Assembly: GCF_002258315.1 (NCBI RefSeq)
Contig: NZ_NOYD01000018.1
Location: forward strand, 224,129 to 288,128
Source: Rhodococcus sp. 06-462-5
GTDB lineage: Bacteria; Actinomycetota; Actinomycetes; Mycobacteriales; Mycobacteriaceae
DNA length: 64,000 nt
Reading direction: 5' to 3'
Shown here: piece by piece, positions 1 to 9,660 of the stretch
Numbering within the stretch: position 1 is the first letter of the stretch
Layout of the letters: each line of letters opens with the position of its first letter
Notes under the pieces: generated by a model
The model's database searches: none
Told to the model about the DNA's origin: nothing
What the model saw: the letters and a program-made list of their open reading frames with translations, nothing else
Translations under genes and position numbers: made by a program

Positions 1-337
1 TCATTTCGGAACTGCCGGTCAGCGCACCGACTGTCTTGGCTGCGCCGGAGCAGGCGGCGACGATGCTCGCGTAGGTGCCGGCGGCGATCGCGTCGTGCAT
101 CAGCTGTGTCGGCAAGACAGCCGGCCCTACGCCGAGTTTCACGGCGGCAAATGTGCGTCGTGCAATAGCCGAGTGAACTGCGCGAACACCACCGGCGGCC
201 GACGCCAACTCGCGAAGCGTGATTTCTGCGAGTTCACCCAACTCCTGTGTGCGCTGAGTTTTCTTCCCCACTCGATTCAGTGTACGTGTGTCCACTGGAT
301 CCGTCAGGGCTGCGATGACTGCGGTTTCCCACGTCAC
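1..337 (-). CDS. N-terminal part of a putative esterase/lipase-family protein (runs off the left edge)
   Basis: An open frame of 112 codons starts at a GTG (337-335) and reaches the left edge without a stop. The GTG overlaps the TGA of the upstream flavoprotein gene by 4 bp (GTGA), which suggests translational coupling and makes this the last visible gene of the chaperone/redox operon. The visible part is helical and Ala-rich, with the segment HDAIAAGTYASIVAA. It resembles, from memory, the N-terminal region found before the alpha/beta-hydrolase core in some mycobacterial and rhodococcal lipase-like proteins. No catalytic residues lie in the window, so the family assignment is tentative; the frame itself is well supported by length and coupling. 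Confidence 0.5.
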   Translation of the reverse strand, partial: MTWETAVIAALTDPVDTRTLNRVGKKTQRTQELGELAEITLRELASAAGGVRAVHSAIARRTFAAVKLGVGPAVLPTQLMHDAIAAGTYASIVAACSGAAKTVGALTGSSEM

Positions 338-2034
338 CGTCGCTCGAAATACTCGTGGACCTGGCGTACCGACATCGCTCCTTCACCGACTGCGGATGCG
401 ACTCGCTTCACCGAGCCGCTGCGGACGTCGCCCGCCGCGAACAGGCCGGGTCGGCTCGTTTCGAGCGTCCCGCACAGCGCTGCTCCGATCTGCAGGGCGC
501 CGTCTCCGCGAGCGAGAGCTGCGTCCGTACCGGTGACGACGAACCCGTGTTCGTCGAGTGCGATGGCGTCGGCAAGCCACCCCGTGTAAGGCGTCGCTCC
601 GATGAACACGAACAGGGCGTGCGCCCTGATCGTGTCCTGTTCGCCCGTGCGGTTGTTCTCGACCACGACTTCGTCGAGGTATTTCTTGCCGCGGACCGCG
701 CGAACCTCGGTGTGGCGATGCACGGTCACATGCGGGTGGTGTTCGATCTGGTCGACCAGGTAACGGGACATGCTCTTTCCGAGATCGTCATTGCGGATGA
801 GCAAGTGGACGTCCGAAACATGTTCGGCGAGAAACACTGTCGCCTGGCCTGCGGAGTTGCCGCCGCCGACGATGGCCACCGGGTAGGTCCCGCACATGCG
901 GGCTTCCTGATGAGTGGCGGCGTAGTACACACTCGTGCCTTCCAGTTCCGCGATACCGGGAACGGTCAACTTGCGGTACCGCGCGCCGGTGGCGAGCACG
1001 ATGGACCGGCCGCGAACCGTGCCGCCGTCAGAGAGCCGGAGCACGTGGTATCCGGCTTCGGACGTCAATCCGGTCACCTCTGCCGAGACCAGGATGCGGG
1101 CACCGAACTTGTCGGCCTGGATCACGGCCCGCTCGGCCAATTCGGAGCCGGAGATTCCGGCCGGGAATCCCAGATAGTTCTCGATTCGGGAGGAGGTGCT
1201 GGCCTGTCCCCCTGCGGCGATCGTCTCCAGTGTCACCGTGTTCAACCCGTCCGAGGCTCCGTATACGGATGCGGCCAGTCCGGCCGGTCCTGCACCCACG
1301 ACGACCAGATCGAACACGTCCTGGGCCGCGTTCGGCACGGAAAGTCCGACGATGCGTGCGAGCTCTGTGTTCGTCGGATTGCGCAGTACCTTCTCGCCGT
1401 GCCAGATGACGACGGGAACGTCTTCGGGGGCGATGTCCAGGCTGCGCAACAGCTGCTCCGCCCGCTCGTCCCGCTCGAGATCGATCCATCTGTGGGGCAA
1501 TCGATTTCGCATTGCGAACTCTCGAAGCCGCAACGTGTCCGGTGAATAGCAGGACCCGATGATCCGGAACCCCGAGCCGAGCCCGATCAGCAGGTGCCGA
1601 CGCAGGAGGTAGGCCCGCAGGATCAGATCGCTCAGCACTGGATCGTGGGCAACCAGTTCGCGCACCCGCTCGGCGGGAGTGACGAGCAGCTCGCCGTCTT
1701 CGATCGCTTCGGCGGTGTAGAACGCCACCTGGCCTTCGAGCAGTCCGAGCTCGCCCAAGAAGCGGCCGGGTCCGTGCACGCGCAGTATCCGACGTTCACC
1801 GTCCCGGTCACCCTCGTCGAGAACGGCGACCTTGCCGGACAGAACGACGAAGAAGTCGTTGCTGGGCGCACCCTCGCGTATCAGCACCTCTCCGGTACGA
1901 ACCGATCGACGCGTGCCACCGACCTCGAGCACTGCGACCTGATCGTCCGTCAGCCGCGGGAACGCGCCGTGCTCGTCCGTGGTCTCGTCGACGACCGCTG
2001 GTCCGGCGTCCTCAGACGAAATTTCGGTCGACAT
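334..2034 (-). CDS. Three-part flavoprotein: cyclic-nucleotide-binding domain, thioredoxin-fold segment, thioredoxin-reductase-like domain
   Basis: 566 aa. The start at 2034 is set by GGAGGTGG just upstream. Residues about 30-150 form a CRP-type cyclic-nucleotide-binding domain (GRFLGELGLL, 90-99). Residues about 157-230 look like a glutaredoxin/thioredoxin fold with a single Cys (GSCYSPDT, 160-167) and a VPVV segment near 206. From about 240 the protein is a two-dinucleotide-fold flavoprotein of the thioredoxin reductase class: FAD motif GAGPAG at 247-252 and NAD(P) motif GGGNSAGQ at 390-397. The CxxC redox pair expected just before the NAD(P) motif is absent; the stretch reads YYAATHQEARMC (370-381). 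It therefore probably does not reduce thioredoxin in the classical way and may pass electrons to another carrier. It ends a chaperone/thioredoxin operon and overlaps the UBP zinc-finger gene by 23 bp. Confidence 0.85.
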   Translation of the reverse strand: MSTEISSEDAGPAVVDETTDEHGAFPRLTDDQVAVLEVGGTRRSVRTGEVLIREGAPSNDFFVVLSGKVAVLDEGDRDGERRILRVHGPGRFLGELGLLEGQVAFYTAEAIEDGELLVTPAERVRELVAHDPVLSDLILRAYLLRRHLLIGLGSGFRIIGSCYSPDTLRLREFAMRNRLPHRWIDLERDERAEQLLRSLDIAPEDVPVVIWHGEKVLRNPTNTELARIVGLSVPNAAQDVFDLVVVGAGPAGLAASVYGASDGLNTVTLETIAAGGQASTSSRIENYLGFPAGISGSELAERAVIQADKFGARILVSAEVTGLTSEAGYHVLRLSDGGTVRGRSIVLATGARYRKLTVPGIAELEGTSVYYAATHQEARMCGTYPVAIVGGGNSAGQATVFLAEHVSDVHLLIRNDDLGKSMSRYLVDQIEHHPHVTVHRHTEVRAVRGKKYLDEVVVENNRTGEQDTIRAHALFVFIGATPYTGWLADAIALDEHGFVVTGTDAALARGDGALQIGAALCGTLETSRPGLFAAGDVRSGSVKRVASAVGEGAMSVRQVHEYFERR

Positions 2035-2278
2035 AACACCACCTCCAATCTTCTCCGGGTTCCATCGACCGAACGATCGGATGGCCGACGACATGTGCGT
2101 GCGCGCTCGCGTGTTTTCCCGGCGAGGAGTCGCAACACCCGACGTGTCCGCACGTCAGACACAGCCTCAGGTGCACCCACGGGGTGCCGAGACGGAGGCA
2201 TTCTTCGCAGCCCTGCGGGGTTCTGGGCACCACGGACCGGATTGCGTTCACGTGCGGGTCCACATGCACGAACGTCAT
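2012..2278 (-). CDS. UBP-type zinc-finger protein
   Basis: 88 aa. The ATG at 2278 follows GGAGGCGAC and overlaps the thioredoxin stop by 4 bp (ATGA). Most of the protein is a ZnF-UBP domain: CEEC near residue 24, then LCLTCGHVGCC, then several His (KHASAHAHVVGHP), then a conserved Trp/Cys tail (WRWCYVD). Bacterial copies are small stand-alone domains with no established role. In eukaryotes the fold binds free ubiquitin C-termini, which is not relevant here. Its place between thioredoxin and a redox flavoprotein suggests a role in thiol or zinc stress (inference). Confidence 0.8.
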   Translation of the reverse strand: MTFVHVDPHVNAIRSVVPRTPQGCEECLRLGTPWVHLRLCLTCGHVGCCDSSPGKHASAHAHVVGHPIVRSMEPGEDWRWCYVDRNFV

Positions 2279-2727
2279 GATGTCGCCTCCTTGTCTGCAT
2301 TCTTCGACAGCGCTCGATCGAGCCATGCGCGTAGCTGGGGTACCGGGGCTGCACCGGCCTGCCGAGCGAGGACCTCACCTCGATCCATCACCAGCAGGGT
2401 CGGCACGGCGCGGACGGTGAATCGTTCGGACGTCAGGGGCGCGGCATCCACGTCGACCTTGACCAGCTTGATCCGCCCTGCTCGTTCTCCGGCGAGCTGT
2501 TCGAGCGCCGGGCTGACCATGCGGCACGGTCCGCACCAGGTCGCCCAGAGATCGACGAGTACGGGCACCGACGATTGTTCGGCGACCGCTGCGAAGTCCT
2601 CGTCCCGTGCTGCGGCGATCCACGGCAGCGGCTCGTGGCAGTTCCCGCACCGGGGTGTCCCGTCCGCTGCGGCAGGCACCCTGTTGACCTTGCCGCAGTG
2701 CGCGCACTTCACCTTCTCCGATTCCAT
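2275..2727 (-). CDS. trxC: Thioredoxin with N-terminal zinc ribbon (thioredoxin-2/TrxC type)
   Basis: 150 aa. A short zinc ribbon (CAHC at residues 8-11, CGNC at 27-30) precedes a normal thioredoxin fold with the active site WCGPC, followed by the cis-Pro region VRAVPTLLV. This architecture is that of E. coli thioredoxin 2, a heat- and oxidant-responsive cytosolic disulfide reductase. It lies 14 bp downstream of clpB in a chaperone operon, so a role in repairing oxidised proteins alongside DnaK and ClpB is likely. The reductase that recycles it is uncertain, because the flavoprotein of this operon lacks the usual CxxC. Confidence 0.92.
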   Translation of the reverse strand: MESEKVKCAHCGKVNRVPAAADGTPRCGNCHEPLPWIAAARDEDFAAVAEQSSVPVLVDLWATWCGPCRMVSPALEQLAGERAGRIKLVKVDVDAAPLTSERFTVRAVPTLLVMDRGEVLARQAGAAPVPQLRAWLDRALSKNADKEATS

Positions 2728-2741
2728 GGCGACATCTCCTC

Positions 2742-5375
2742 TCAGGCCGCCGCGACGGCGGGTTCCGCATACGCGACGACGAGTTCTCCGTCGACCACCG
2801 TGACGGCGATGGTGCCGCCGGGTTCGATGTCCCCTCGCAGTAGCGCGCGACCGATCCTGGTCTCGACCTCGTGGGCGATGTATCGACGCAGTGGCCGTGC
2901 ACCGTAGACCGGGTCGAATCCGCGTTCGGCGACGAGCCTGCGCGCGTCCGGGGTGATGTCCAGGTCGATCCTGCGCTCCGACAACCGGTTCCGAAGATCG
3001 GCGAGCTGCAACCCGACGATGTGCTCGATCTGGGGCAGGGTGAGTGGGGTGAACAGCACGATGTCGTCGACCCGGTTCAGGAACTCGGGACGGAAATGCC
3101 CACGCAGTTCCGCGAAAACCCGCTCGCGGGCGTTCGGCTCGATCTCGCCGTCGGGTGTGACTCCTTCGAGGAGATGCTGGGAGCCGATGTTGGAGGTCAT
3201 GATGATGACTGTGTTCCTGAAATCGACCTGCCTGCCTTGTGAATCGGTGATCCGGCCGTCGTCGAGCACCTGTAGCAGGGTATTGAAGACATCTGCGTGC
3301 GCCTTCTCGATCTCGTCGAAAAGCACTACGGAGTAGGGCTTTCGGCGCACCGCCTCGGTGAGCTGTCCGCCCTCGTCGTACCCCACGTATCCGGGAGGTG
3401 CCCCGATGAGCCGGCTCACCGTGTGCCGCTCCTGGTACTCGCTCATGTCCAGGCGCACCATGTTGTCTTCGCTGTCGAAGAGAGCACCGGCCAATGTTTT
3501 TGCGAGCTCGGTCTTTCCCACGCCCGTCGGGCCCAGAAAGATGAACGACCCGATCGGCCGACGTGGATCACGGATGCCGGACCTCGCCCGGATCACCGCG
3601 TCCGCGACCAGCTGCACCGCCTCGTCCTGACCGACGACCCTCTCGTGCAGAATCTCGTCGAGCTGCAACAACTTCTGTCGCTCGCCTTCCTGCAGCCGAG
3701 CGACCGGGATCGAAGTCCACGCAGCCACGATTTCCGCGATCTCGTCCTCGGTGACCACTTCGCGCAACAGCGGGCTCCGGCATTGTCTGGTGGCCAGTTG
3801 CTCCTCTGCCGACTCGAGCCTGCGTTCGAGCTCGACGATCTCGCCGTAGCGCAACTCGGCGGCCCGATTGAGGTCGTAGGCGCGCTCCGCCTCCTCGGCC
3901 TCGTGGCGCAGGCGCTCGAGCTCGCTCCGAAGCTCTTGCACCCGGCGGATCGCCTGTCGTTCCGCCTCCCACTGAGCGTGCCGGGCATCGGCCTCGGCCC
4001 GCAGGTCGGCCAGCTCCTTGCGCAGCTCGTCGAGGCGCGCCTTGCTCGCTCCGTCGGTCTCTTTGGACAGCGCGGCATCTTCGATCTCGAGCCGGGTCAC
4101 CTTCCGGGTGAGTTCGTCGAGTTCGGCCGGCATCGAATCGATTTCGGTGCGCAACCGAGCGCACGCCTCGTCGACCAGATCGATGGCCTTGTCCGGGAGA
4201 AAGCGGTCGGTGATGTAGCGGTGCGAGAGGGTGACGGCAGCGACGAGAGCGCCGTCCTGAATCTTCACGCCGTGAAACACCTCGAGGCGTTCGCGGAGTC
4301 CGCGCAGGATCGAGATGGCATCCTCGGCGCTCGGCTCGTCGACGAGGACGGTTTGGAACCGTCGCTCCAATGCCGCATCGGATTCGATGTGCTTGCGATA
4401 CTCGTCGAGCGTGGTGGCACCGATCATGTGCAGCTCGCCTCGGGCGAGCATCGGCTTGAGCATGTTGCCGGCGTCGAGGGACCCCTCACCGCCTGCTGAT
4501 CCGGCACCGACCACGGTATGCAACTCGTCGACGAACAACAGAATCCGCCCGTCGGCTGCCTTCACCTCGGCCAGTACCGCCTGCAGACGCTCCTCGAATT
4601 CCCCGCGGTACTTCGCACCGGCCACCAGGGAACCCATGTCGAGTGAGAAGATCGTTCTGTCGCGCAGGCCTTCCGGAACGTCGCCGCGGACGATCCGCTG
4701 GGCAAGGCCCTCGACGATCGCGGTCTTCCCGACGCCTGGATCGCCGATGAGAACCGGATTGTTCTTGGTCTTGCGGCTCAGGATCTGCGTGACCCTGCGG
4801 ATTTCGGCGTCTCGTCCGATCACCGGATCGAGTTTGCCGGCCCGCCCCTCGGCGACGAGGTCGCGTCCGTACTTCTCCAGCGCGTCGTACGCACCTTCCG
4901 GGCTGGCCGAGGTGACGCGTTGATTGCCGCGCACCTTCGTCAGCGCTGTGAGGAAGGAGTCCCTGGTGATTCCATGACGGGCGAGAACTCGCCCTGCCGC
5001 AGTGGCCGAACCCTCTTCGGCGAGGCCCATCAGGAGATGCTCCACCGACACGTAGGAATCCTTGAGCCGCTTCGCCTCTCGCTCGGCGGCGTCGAGGAGC
5101 ACGGACAAGCGTCGGGTGATCGTCACCTGACCGGTCCCGGCACCGGGGCCGCTGACCTTGGGCCTTCGCGAGAGTTCACCTTCCAGATCGGATTGCAGGG
5201 CATCGACCTCGGCACCGGCCTGCTCGAGCAATCGGGGCACCAACCCATCCTGCTGACCGACCAAGGCGAGCAGCAGGTGCTCTCCGTCGACCTCGGTGTG
5301 ACCCATTCTGGTCGCAAGGCTCTGGGCCTCCTGCAGCGCTTCGCGCGACTTCTCGGTCAGGTTGCTGATGTCCAT
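2742..5375 (-). CDS. clpB: ClpB disaggregase (Hsp104 family)
   Basis: 877 aa, slightly longer than the usual 850-860. Two Clp-N repeats (about 1-145), AAA1 with Walker A GDPGVGKT (211-218) and Walker B LLFVDE, a charged coiled-coil middle domain (about 410-535) typical of ClpB, AAA2 with Walker A GPTGVGKT (615-622) and sensor GARPLRR near the C-terminus. It is a hexameric ATPase that pulls proteins out of aggregates with DnaK. The ATG at 5375 follows AAGGAGG and overlaps the cbpM gene by 19 bp. Because it is linked to a DnaJ without a zinc finger and to a CbpM-like gene, this may be a second, stress-specific copy and not the housekeeping clpB; the rest of the genome is needed to tell. Confidence 0.95.
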   Translation of the reverse strand: MDISNLTEKSREALQEAQSLATRMGHTEVDGEHLLLALVGQQDGLVPRLLEQAGAEVDALQSDLEGELSRRPKVSGPGAGTGQVTITRRLSVLLDAAEREAKRLKDSYVSVEHLLMGLAEEGSATAAGRVLARHGITRDSFLTALTKVRGNQRVTSASPEGAYDALEKYGRDLVAEGRAGKLDPVIGRDAEIRRVTQILSRKTKNNPVLIGDPGVGKTAIVEGLAQRIVRGDVPEGLRDRTIFSLDMGSLVAGAKYRGEFEERLQAVLAEVKAADGRILLFVDELHTVVGAGSAGGEGSLDAGNMLKPMLARGELHMIGATTLDEYRKHIESDAALERRFQTVLVDEPSAEDAISILRGLRERLEVFHGVKIQDGALVAAVTLSHRYITDRFLPDKAIDLVDEACARLRTEIDSMPAELDELTRKVTRLEIEDAALSKETDGASKARLDELRKELADLRAEADARHAQWEAERQAIRRVQELRSELERLRHEAEEAERAYDLNRAAELRYGEIVELERRLESAEEQLATRQCRSPLLREVVTEDEIAEIVAAWTSIPVARLQEGERQKLLQLDEILHERVVGQDEAVQLVADAVIRARSGIRDPRRPIGSFIFLGPTGVGKTELAKTLAGALFDSEDNMVRLDMSEYQERHTVSRLIGAPPGYVGYDEGGQLTEAVRRKPYSVVLFDEIEKAHADVFNTLLQVLDDGRITDSQGRQVDFRNTVIIMTSNIGSQHLLEGVTPDGEIEPNARERVFAELRGHFRPEFLNRVDDIVLFTPLTLPQIEHIVGLQLADLRNRLSERRIDLDITPDARRLVAERGFDPVYGARPLRRYIAHEVETRIGRALLRGDIEPGGTIAVTVVDGELVVAYAEPAVAAA

Positions 5376-5686
5376 GTGGTTGTCCTCCTTCTGCGGGAAG
5401 ATGCTTCGAGTGTCTCGATTCGTTCCAGCAGGTCGAGCACGAGCCCGATTGCCGAGTAGTTCAGGCCGAGACCGGTCCGCAGTCGTCGAATGCGGGCAGC
5501 ATGGGCCACTTCGGTTGGTGCGAAGAACATTTCGCCACCTACGACGCGGTCGGCGTCGAGCAGACCGAGGGCCACGAGCTTCCGTGCCAGTTCCGGATGC
5601 AGCCCGGTACGTTCGGCGAAGGCGTCGGTCGACAGTTCGGTGCGACGAACCAGTACGTACCGGACCACCGGGTTCGGGTCGCTCAT
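5357..5686 (-). CDS. cbpM: CbpM-like chaperone modulator (MerR-fold)
   Basis: 109 aa, ATG overlapping the dnaJ/cbpA stop by 4 bp. The N-terminal half is a degenerate MerR-type helix-turn-helix ([19 protein letters not shown]). The C-terminal half carries [25 protein letters not shown] residues (about 70-90), the pattern of CbpM, which binds the J-domain of CbpA and restrains it. HspR, the usual actinobacterial repressor at this place, is an alternative, but its characteristic TLR(x)YDRxGLV segment is missing. Its position directly after a CbpA-type DnaJ supports the modulator reading. The last residues are basic and low-complexity, where the frame overlaps clpB. Confidence 0.7.
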   Translation of the reverse strand: MSDPNPVVRYVLVRRTELSTDAFAERTGLHPELARKLVALGLLDADRVVGGEMFFAPTEVAHAARIRRLRTGLGLNYSAIGLVLDLLERIETLEASSRRRRTTTWTSAT

Positions 5687-6612
5687 GTCTTTGTCCTCGG
5701 ATCGAAGTTCGATTCTGCGGCCAACTGCTCGAACAGTGCGCGTTCGCGTGTTGTCGGTTTCGACGGCACCATCACCTTGATCTCGGCATACAGGTTGCCG
5801 TTGGTGCCACGTGGATTCGGCATTCCTTCGCCGCGCAGGCGCAGCTTCCTTCCAGTCGACGAGCCCGGAGCCACTTTGACTTTCGCCTCGCCACCCGGGG
5901 TGGTGACGGCGACGGTCGCCCCGAGAACCGCCTCCCATGGCGATACCGGGAGGTCGACGTGAATGTCTCGGCCCTGTACTCGGAACCGGGAATGTGGCTC
6001 GATCCGCACCACGAGGTACAGATCCCCTGGCGGCGCGCCGCCGTTGCTCCGTCCGCCTTGTCCGGCCAACCGAATTCGCTGGCCGTCCACGACCCCGGCC
6101 GGAATGTCGACGTCGTACTGCCGTCCGTCCAGCCCGAGCGTGCGTGTGCCGCCCCGATACGCCTCCTCGACCGTCAAGGCCAGTTCCGCTTCCTGATCGG
6201 CACCGGGAATCGGCCCGTACCCGCCACCGCCGCCGAACATCTGCCCGAAGAGGTCGTCGAGATCGACGCCGCCGTCGCCACCGGGACCGAAGTGCACGCG
6301 TCTGCCCCCGCGGTCGTATCCTCCGCCGCTGTTCCCGCCACCGCCGTACCCACCCGAGTTGGTGCGGGTCCGTTCGTCGTAATCCTCGGGGACACGCCGA
6401 AAGTCGGCACCGAACCGGTCGTAGCGTTTCCGGGTGTCCGGGTCGGACAACACCTGGTAGGCCTCGTTCATCTCCTTGAACGTGTCTTCCGCAGTGGGGT
6501 CCTTGTTCACGTCGGGGTGATACTTGCGAGCCAGCTTGCGGTAGGCCTGCTGGATCTCGTCGGTGCTCGCACCCCGCGGGACTCCGAGCGATTCGTAGTG
6601 GTCACGCGCCAT
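5683..6612 (-). CDS. cbpA: CbpA-type DnaJ co-chaperone (no zinc finger)
   Basis: 309 aa. J-domain at residues 4-68 with the HPD motif (YHPDVNK) that stimulates DnaK ATPase, a Gly-rich linker (about 85-130, with GGGGG runs), then two beta-sandwich substrate-binding domains (about 140-295). The four CxxCxGxG repeats of DnaJ are absent, so this is a class II J-protein like CbpA. It starts 6 bp after grpE and is followed by the CbpM-like gene with a 4-bp overlap. A DnaK-GrpE-CbpA set distinguishes this operon from the classical dnaK-grpE-dnaJ1-hspR operon. Confidence 0.92.
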   Translation of the reverse strand: MARDHYESLGVPRGASTDEIQQAYRKLARKYHPDVNKDPTAEDTFKEMNEAYQVLSDPDTRKRYDRFGADFRRVPEDYDERTRTNSGGYGGGGNSGGGYDRGGRRVHFGPGGDGGVDLDDLFGQMFGGGGGYGPIPGADQEAELALTVEEAYRGGTRTLGLDGRQYDVDIPAGVVDGQRIRLAGQGGRSNGGAPPGDLYLVVRIEPHSRFRVQGRDIHVDLPVSPWEAVLGATVAVTTPGGEAKVKVAPGSSTGRKLRLRGEGMPNPRGTNGNLYAEIKVMVPSKPTTRERALFEQLAAESNFDPRTKT

Positions 6613-6618
6613 CGGTGC

Positions 6619-7143
6619 TCACCCCTCGGGGCGGCTGACGACCACCGACGCCGGCCGCAGTTGCCGTCCGTCCTCTCCGTAACCCGGACGGACGACGTCG
6701 ATCACGGTCCCGGACGGAAGGTCGGGCCGGACCACCACGCTGACCACTTCGTGCAATTGCGGGGAGAACGGAACTCCGACCTCGTCGTGACGCTCGAAAC
6801 CGAACCGTGACAGCACCTGCACCGCCTGATCGCGGATCGCCTTGACGCCGTCGACAACGGTCTGCGAATCGCTGTCCGCATGTGCCAACGCAAGTTCCAG
6901 ATTGTCCAGTACCGGCAGCCACGCCGCGGACACCTTCGTCACCTCCGCGGCCCTTTCTCGCTCCAGGTCCTTGGCATACCGCTTGCGCAGGTTGTCCAGA
7001 TCGGCAAGGGCTCTGCGCCAGCGGTCGTCGAGTCGAGCCGCCTCGGCGCTCGTGTCGGCATGATCCGGTACCGTCTCGGTTCGATCTCCCTCCGTGACGT
7101 CGGCCGCTGGTTCGGGTGTCGAATGATCTGCAGCCCTTTCCAT
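6619..7143 (-). CDS. grpE: GrpE nucleotide exchange factor
   Basis: 174 aa. An acidic, disordered start (about 1-35), a long helix (about 40-90, ALADLDNLRKRYAKDLERE), then the small beta domain ending in GYGEDGRQLRPASVVVSR. It releases ADP from DnaK. It starts 8 bp after the dnaK stop and is clearly co-transcribed with it. The family motif near the end is intact. Confidence 0.93.
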   Translation of the reverse strand: MERAADHSTPEPAADVTEGDRTETVPDHADTSAEAARLDDRWRRALADLDNLRKRYAKDLERERAAEVTKVSAAWLPVLDNLELALAHADSDSQTVVDGVKAIRDQAVQVLSRFGFERHDEVGVPFSPQLHEVVSVVVRPDLPSGTVIDVVRPGYGEDGRQLRPASVVVSRPEG

Positions 7144-7151
7144 CTCGTGCC

Positions 7152-9032
7152 TCAGCTTCGATCGAATTCGGCGTCGATCACGTCGTCGTCATCGGTCGAG
7201 GCCGCGTCCGCGCCACCGACCTGACGTCCGTCACCGCCGTCCTGTACCGGCACGAGCCCGTAGAGGAGCTGTTGGAGCTCGGAGGCGAGTGGTTGTACAT
7301 CTGCAGGCGAAGCGCCGTCCTTCACGGCCTTTCTGGCATCGGCGATCAGCATCTCGGCCCGTGCCCTGTCGTGCGGTGGCGCGCTGTCGCCGAGTTCGGC
7401 GAGTCGCCGTTCCACCTGATACGCAACGGAATCGAGTTCGTTGCGCGCGTCGACAGCTTTGCGCAGCGCCTCGTCATCGCCCCGATTCCGTTCGGCCTCG
7501 GCCAGCATGCGTTCGACCTCGCTCGGGTCCAGATTGCTCTGCTCACTGATCGTGATGCTCTGTTCCTTGCCGGTGTCCTTGTCCCTGGCCGTGACATTGA
7601 GGATGCCGTTGGCGTCGATATCGAACGTGACCTCGACCTGGGCGTCGCCGCGCGGTGCGGGCCGGATGTCTTCCAGACGGAAACGTCCGAGCGAACGGTT
7701 GTCGGCGGCCCGCTCGCGTTCGCCCTGCAGCACAACGACATCCACGGCGGACTGCTCGTCCTCCGCGGTGGAGAACACTTCGCTGCGGCGGGCCGGGATG
7801 GTCGTGTTGCGCTCGATGATCTTGGTCATCACCCCGCCCTGTGTCTCGACGCCGAGAGACAACGGGGTGACGTCGAGCAGCAGCACGTCGGAGACCTCGC
7901 CCTTGAGTACGCCGGCTTGAACCGCCGCGCCGAGAGCCACGACTTCGTCCGGATTGACGCCCATGTGGGGGTCCTTGCCGCCGGTGAGCCGGCGAACCAG
8001 GGCTTGCACCGCCGGGATGCGCGTCGAACCACCGACCAGAATCACTTCGTCTATGTCGTTGGCGGTGACCTTGGCATCACTCATTGCCTGCTTCACCGGG
8101 TCGAGGCAGCGCTCCACGAGATCCGCCGTCAGATCCTCGAACTTCGATCGCATGACGGTGGTCGTGAGGTGCTTGGGACCGTCCGAATCGGCGGTGACGA
8201 ACGGCAGGTTGACCTGGGCCTGGGTCACCGAGGACAACTCGACCTTGGCCTTCTCTGCGGCCTCGAAAAGGCGCTGCAATGCCTGTGCGTCCTTGCGTAG
8301 ATCGATGTTCTCCACCTGCTGGAAGTCGTCGGCGAGGTAGTCCACCAGGCGTCGATCGAAGTCGTCCCCGCCCAGGTGAGAGTCGCCGGCCGTCGACCGA
8401 ACCTCGACGACACCCTCGCCGACGTCGAGCAAGCTCACATCGAAGGTGCCGCCGCCGAGGTCGAAGACCAGTACGGTTTCGTGGACCTGCTTGTCCATGC
8501 CGTACGCCAGCGCCGCAGCGGTCGGCTCGTTGATGATCCGTAGGACTTCGAGGCCCGCGATGCGGCCGGCGTCCTTGGTGGCGTTGCGCTGTGCGTCGTT
8601 GAAGTAGGCCGGAACTGTGATCACCGCTTCCTTGACCTTCTCGCCGAGAAACTTGCTCGCGTCGTCGACGAGCTTGCGCAGGACGAGGGCACTGATCTCC
8701 TCCGGCGCATACTTCTTGCCCCGCACATCGATTCGGGCCTCGCCGTTGTCACCGGGCGCGATGTCGAAGCTGACCGCTCTTGCCTCATCGGAGATCTCGT
8801 CGTAGTGACGTCCGATGAAGCGTTTCGCCGAGTAGATCGTGCCCTTCGGGTTCAAGATCGCCTGCCGTCGGGCAAGCTGACCCACCAGCCGTTCTCCGCT
8901 CTCGGTGAAGGCCACCACCGACGGCGTCGTCCGCGCTCCCTCGATATTGGAGATCACCACCGGCTCGCCGCCTTGCCAGCTGGCGATGACGGAGTTGGTG
9001 GTGCCCAGGTCTATACCCACAGCTGTCGCCAT
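7152..9032 (-). CDS. dnaK: DnaK (Hsp70) chaperone
   Basis: 626 aa. The start at 9032 gives the usual N-terminus [14 protein letters not shown], with AAAGGAACGAG upstream; a longer in-frame reading to 9443 has no Hsp70 similarity in the extra part. The ATPase domain has the phosphate loops ([29 protein letters not shown]), then the DVTPLSLG linker, substrate-binding domain and helical lid, and an acidic tail with [10 protein letters not shown]. First gene of the operon; its 5' region carries several inverted repeats. It is probably a second DnaK, given its CbpA-type partner. Confidence 0.95.
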   Translation of the reverse strand: MATAVGIDLGTTNSVIASWQGGEPVVISNIEGARTTPSVVAFTESGERLVGQLARRQAILNPKGTIYSAKRFIGRHYDEISDEARAVSFDIAPGDNGEARIDVRGKKYAPEEISALVLRKLVDDASKFLGEKVKEAVITVPAYFNDAQRNATKDAGRIAGLEVLRIINEPTAAALAYGMDKQVHETVLVFDLGGGTFDVSLLDVGEGVVEVRSTAGDSHLGGDDFDRRLVDYLADDFQQVENIDLRKDAQALQRLFEAAEKAKVELSSVTQAQVNLPFVTADSDGPKHLTTTVMRSKFEDLTADLVERCLDPVKQAMSDAKVTANDIDEVILVGGSTRIPAVQALVRRLTGGKDPHMGVNPDEVVALGAAVQAGVLKGEVSDVLLLDVTPLSLGVETQGGVMTKIIERNTTIPARRSEVFSTAEDEQSAVDVVVLQGERERAADNRSLGRFRLEDIRPAPRGDAQVEVTFDIDANGILNVTARDKDTGKEQSITISEQSNLDPSEVERMLAEAERNRGDDEALRKAVDARNELDSVAYQVERRLAELGDSAPPHDRARAEMLIADARKAVKDGASPADVQPLASELQQLLYGLVPVQDGGDGRQVGGADAASTDDDDVIDAEFDRS

Positions 9033-9138
9033 GACTCGTTCCTTTCGATAGGTCCGGCCGGTGAGCATGTGGACGGCGTCGTCCGTTACCCCGACATCGG
9101 CGAAGACTTGGTAGTGAGGTGGTTGTACTGGCTGGTAC

Positions 9139-9154
9139 GAGTCGAGATCGACTC
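9139..9154. promoter_or_regulatory. Inverted repeat in the dnaK leader
   Basis: Arms GAGTCGA and TCGACTC separated by 2 bases, about 107 bp upstream of the dnaK start. The compact form suits a dimeric repressor. No regulator can be named from the sequence. Confidence 0.4.
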
Positions 9155-9345
9155 GCCTGTCGGGCAACGCAGGTCGGGAAGGTAGCCGGCAGGACGCAGC
9201 GCCGAAATGACTTCTCGAGAACGAATCAAGTTGATAGACAGCACTATTCGACGCGGCGACTAGGTTCACCGACCTGAACTCCTTGGTCGCGATCGTCGTC
9301 GTCGGCGAGTGTCGGTCGTTCGATATTTCTGTATCCGTGCGGAAT

Positions 9346-9369
9346 TCGATCGACCTGTCAGTCGATCGA
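9346..9369. promoter_or_regulatory. Inverted repeat upstream of the dnaK operon
   Basis: Perfect 9-bp arms TCGATCGAC and GTCGATCGA around a 6-base spacer. It lies about 315 bp upstream of dnaK and about 290 bp upstream of the divergent ABM-domain gene. No T-run follows on either strand, so it looks like an operator and not a terminator. Confidence 0.4.
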
Positions 9370-9660
9370 GTAGATCGTGATCTTCGAGCCGATACGCGGT
9401 GTGGGCGGTTCGCAGCAGCACACTGAATTGACCGGTAACCCAAAACGTTGGCACATCAACATGTTTCGCGACGTGACCGAAATTCGGCCGGCGCTGCACC
9501 TGGCGTGTCTATTCCCTCTACCGGTCGAGTCTCCTCTCTCGGCTGCGAGATTACTAGGGGCAAAACCAAATTCGTTCTTGCTCGGACTGCAGGCCCTTCC
9601 CTTTGCCGGTCCGAGGTGTGATGCTTAGCCGTGTCCACCACCTCGAACAGGAGAATCGTC

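Larger units (their letters stand above)
9033..9660. other. 628-bp gene-free region upstream of the dnaK operon
   Basis: No convincing coding frame on either strand. It must hold the promoter of the minus-strand dnaK operon and that of the plus-strand gene at 9661. Two clear inverted repeats lie here and are listed separately. I could not identify -10/-35 elements or a HAIR (HspR) site with confidence. The unusually long leader for a stress operon suggests more than one promoter or regulator. Confidence 0.6.

Noticed and set aside
9214..9230. CTCGAGAACGAATCAAG near dnaK, reminiscent of a HAIR (HspR) site
   Set aside because: Arms are imperfect and the spacing is 4 bp shorter than the HAIR consensus.
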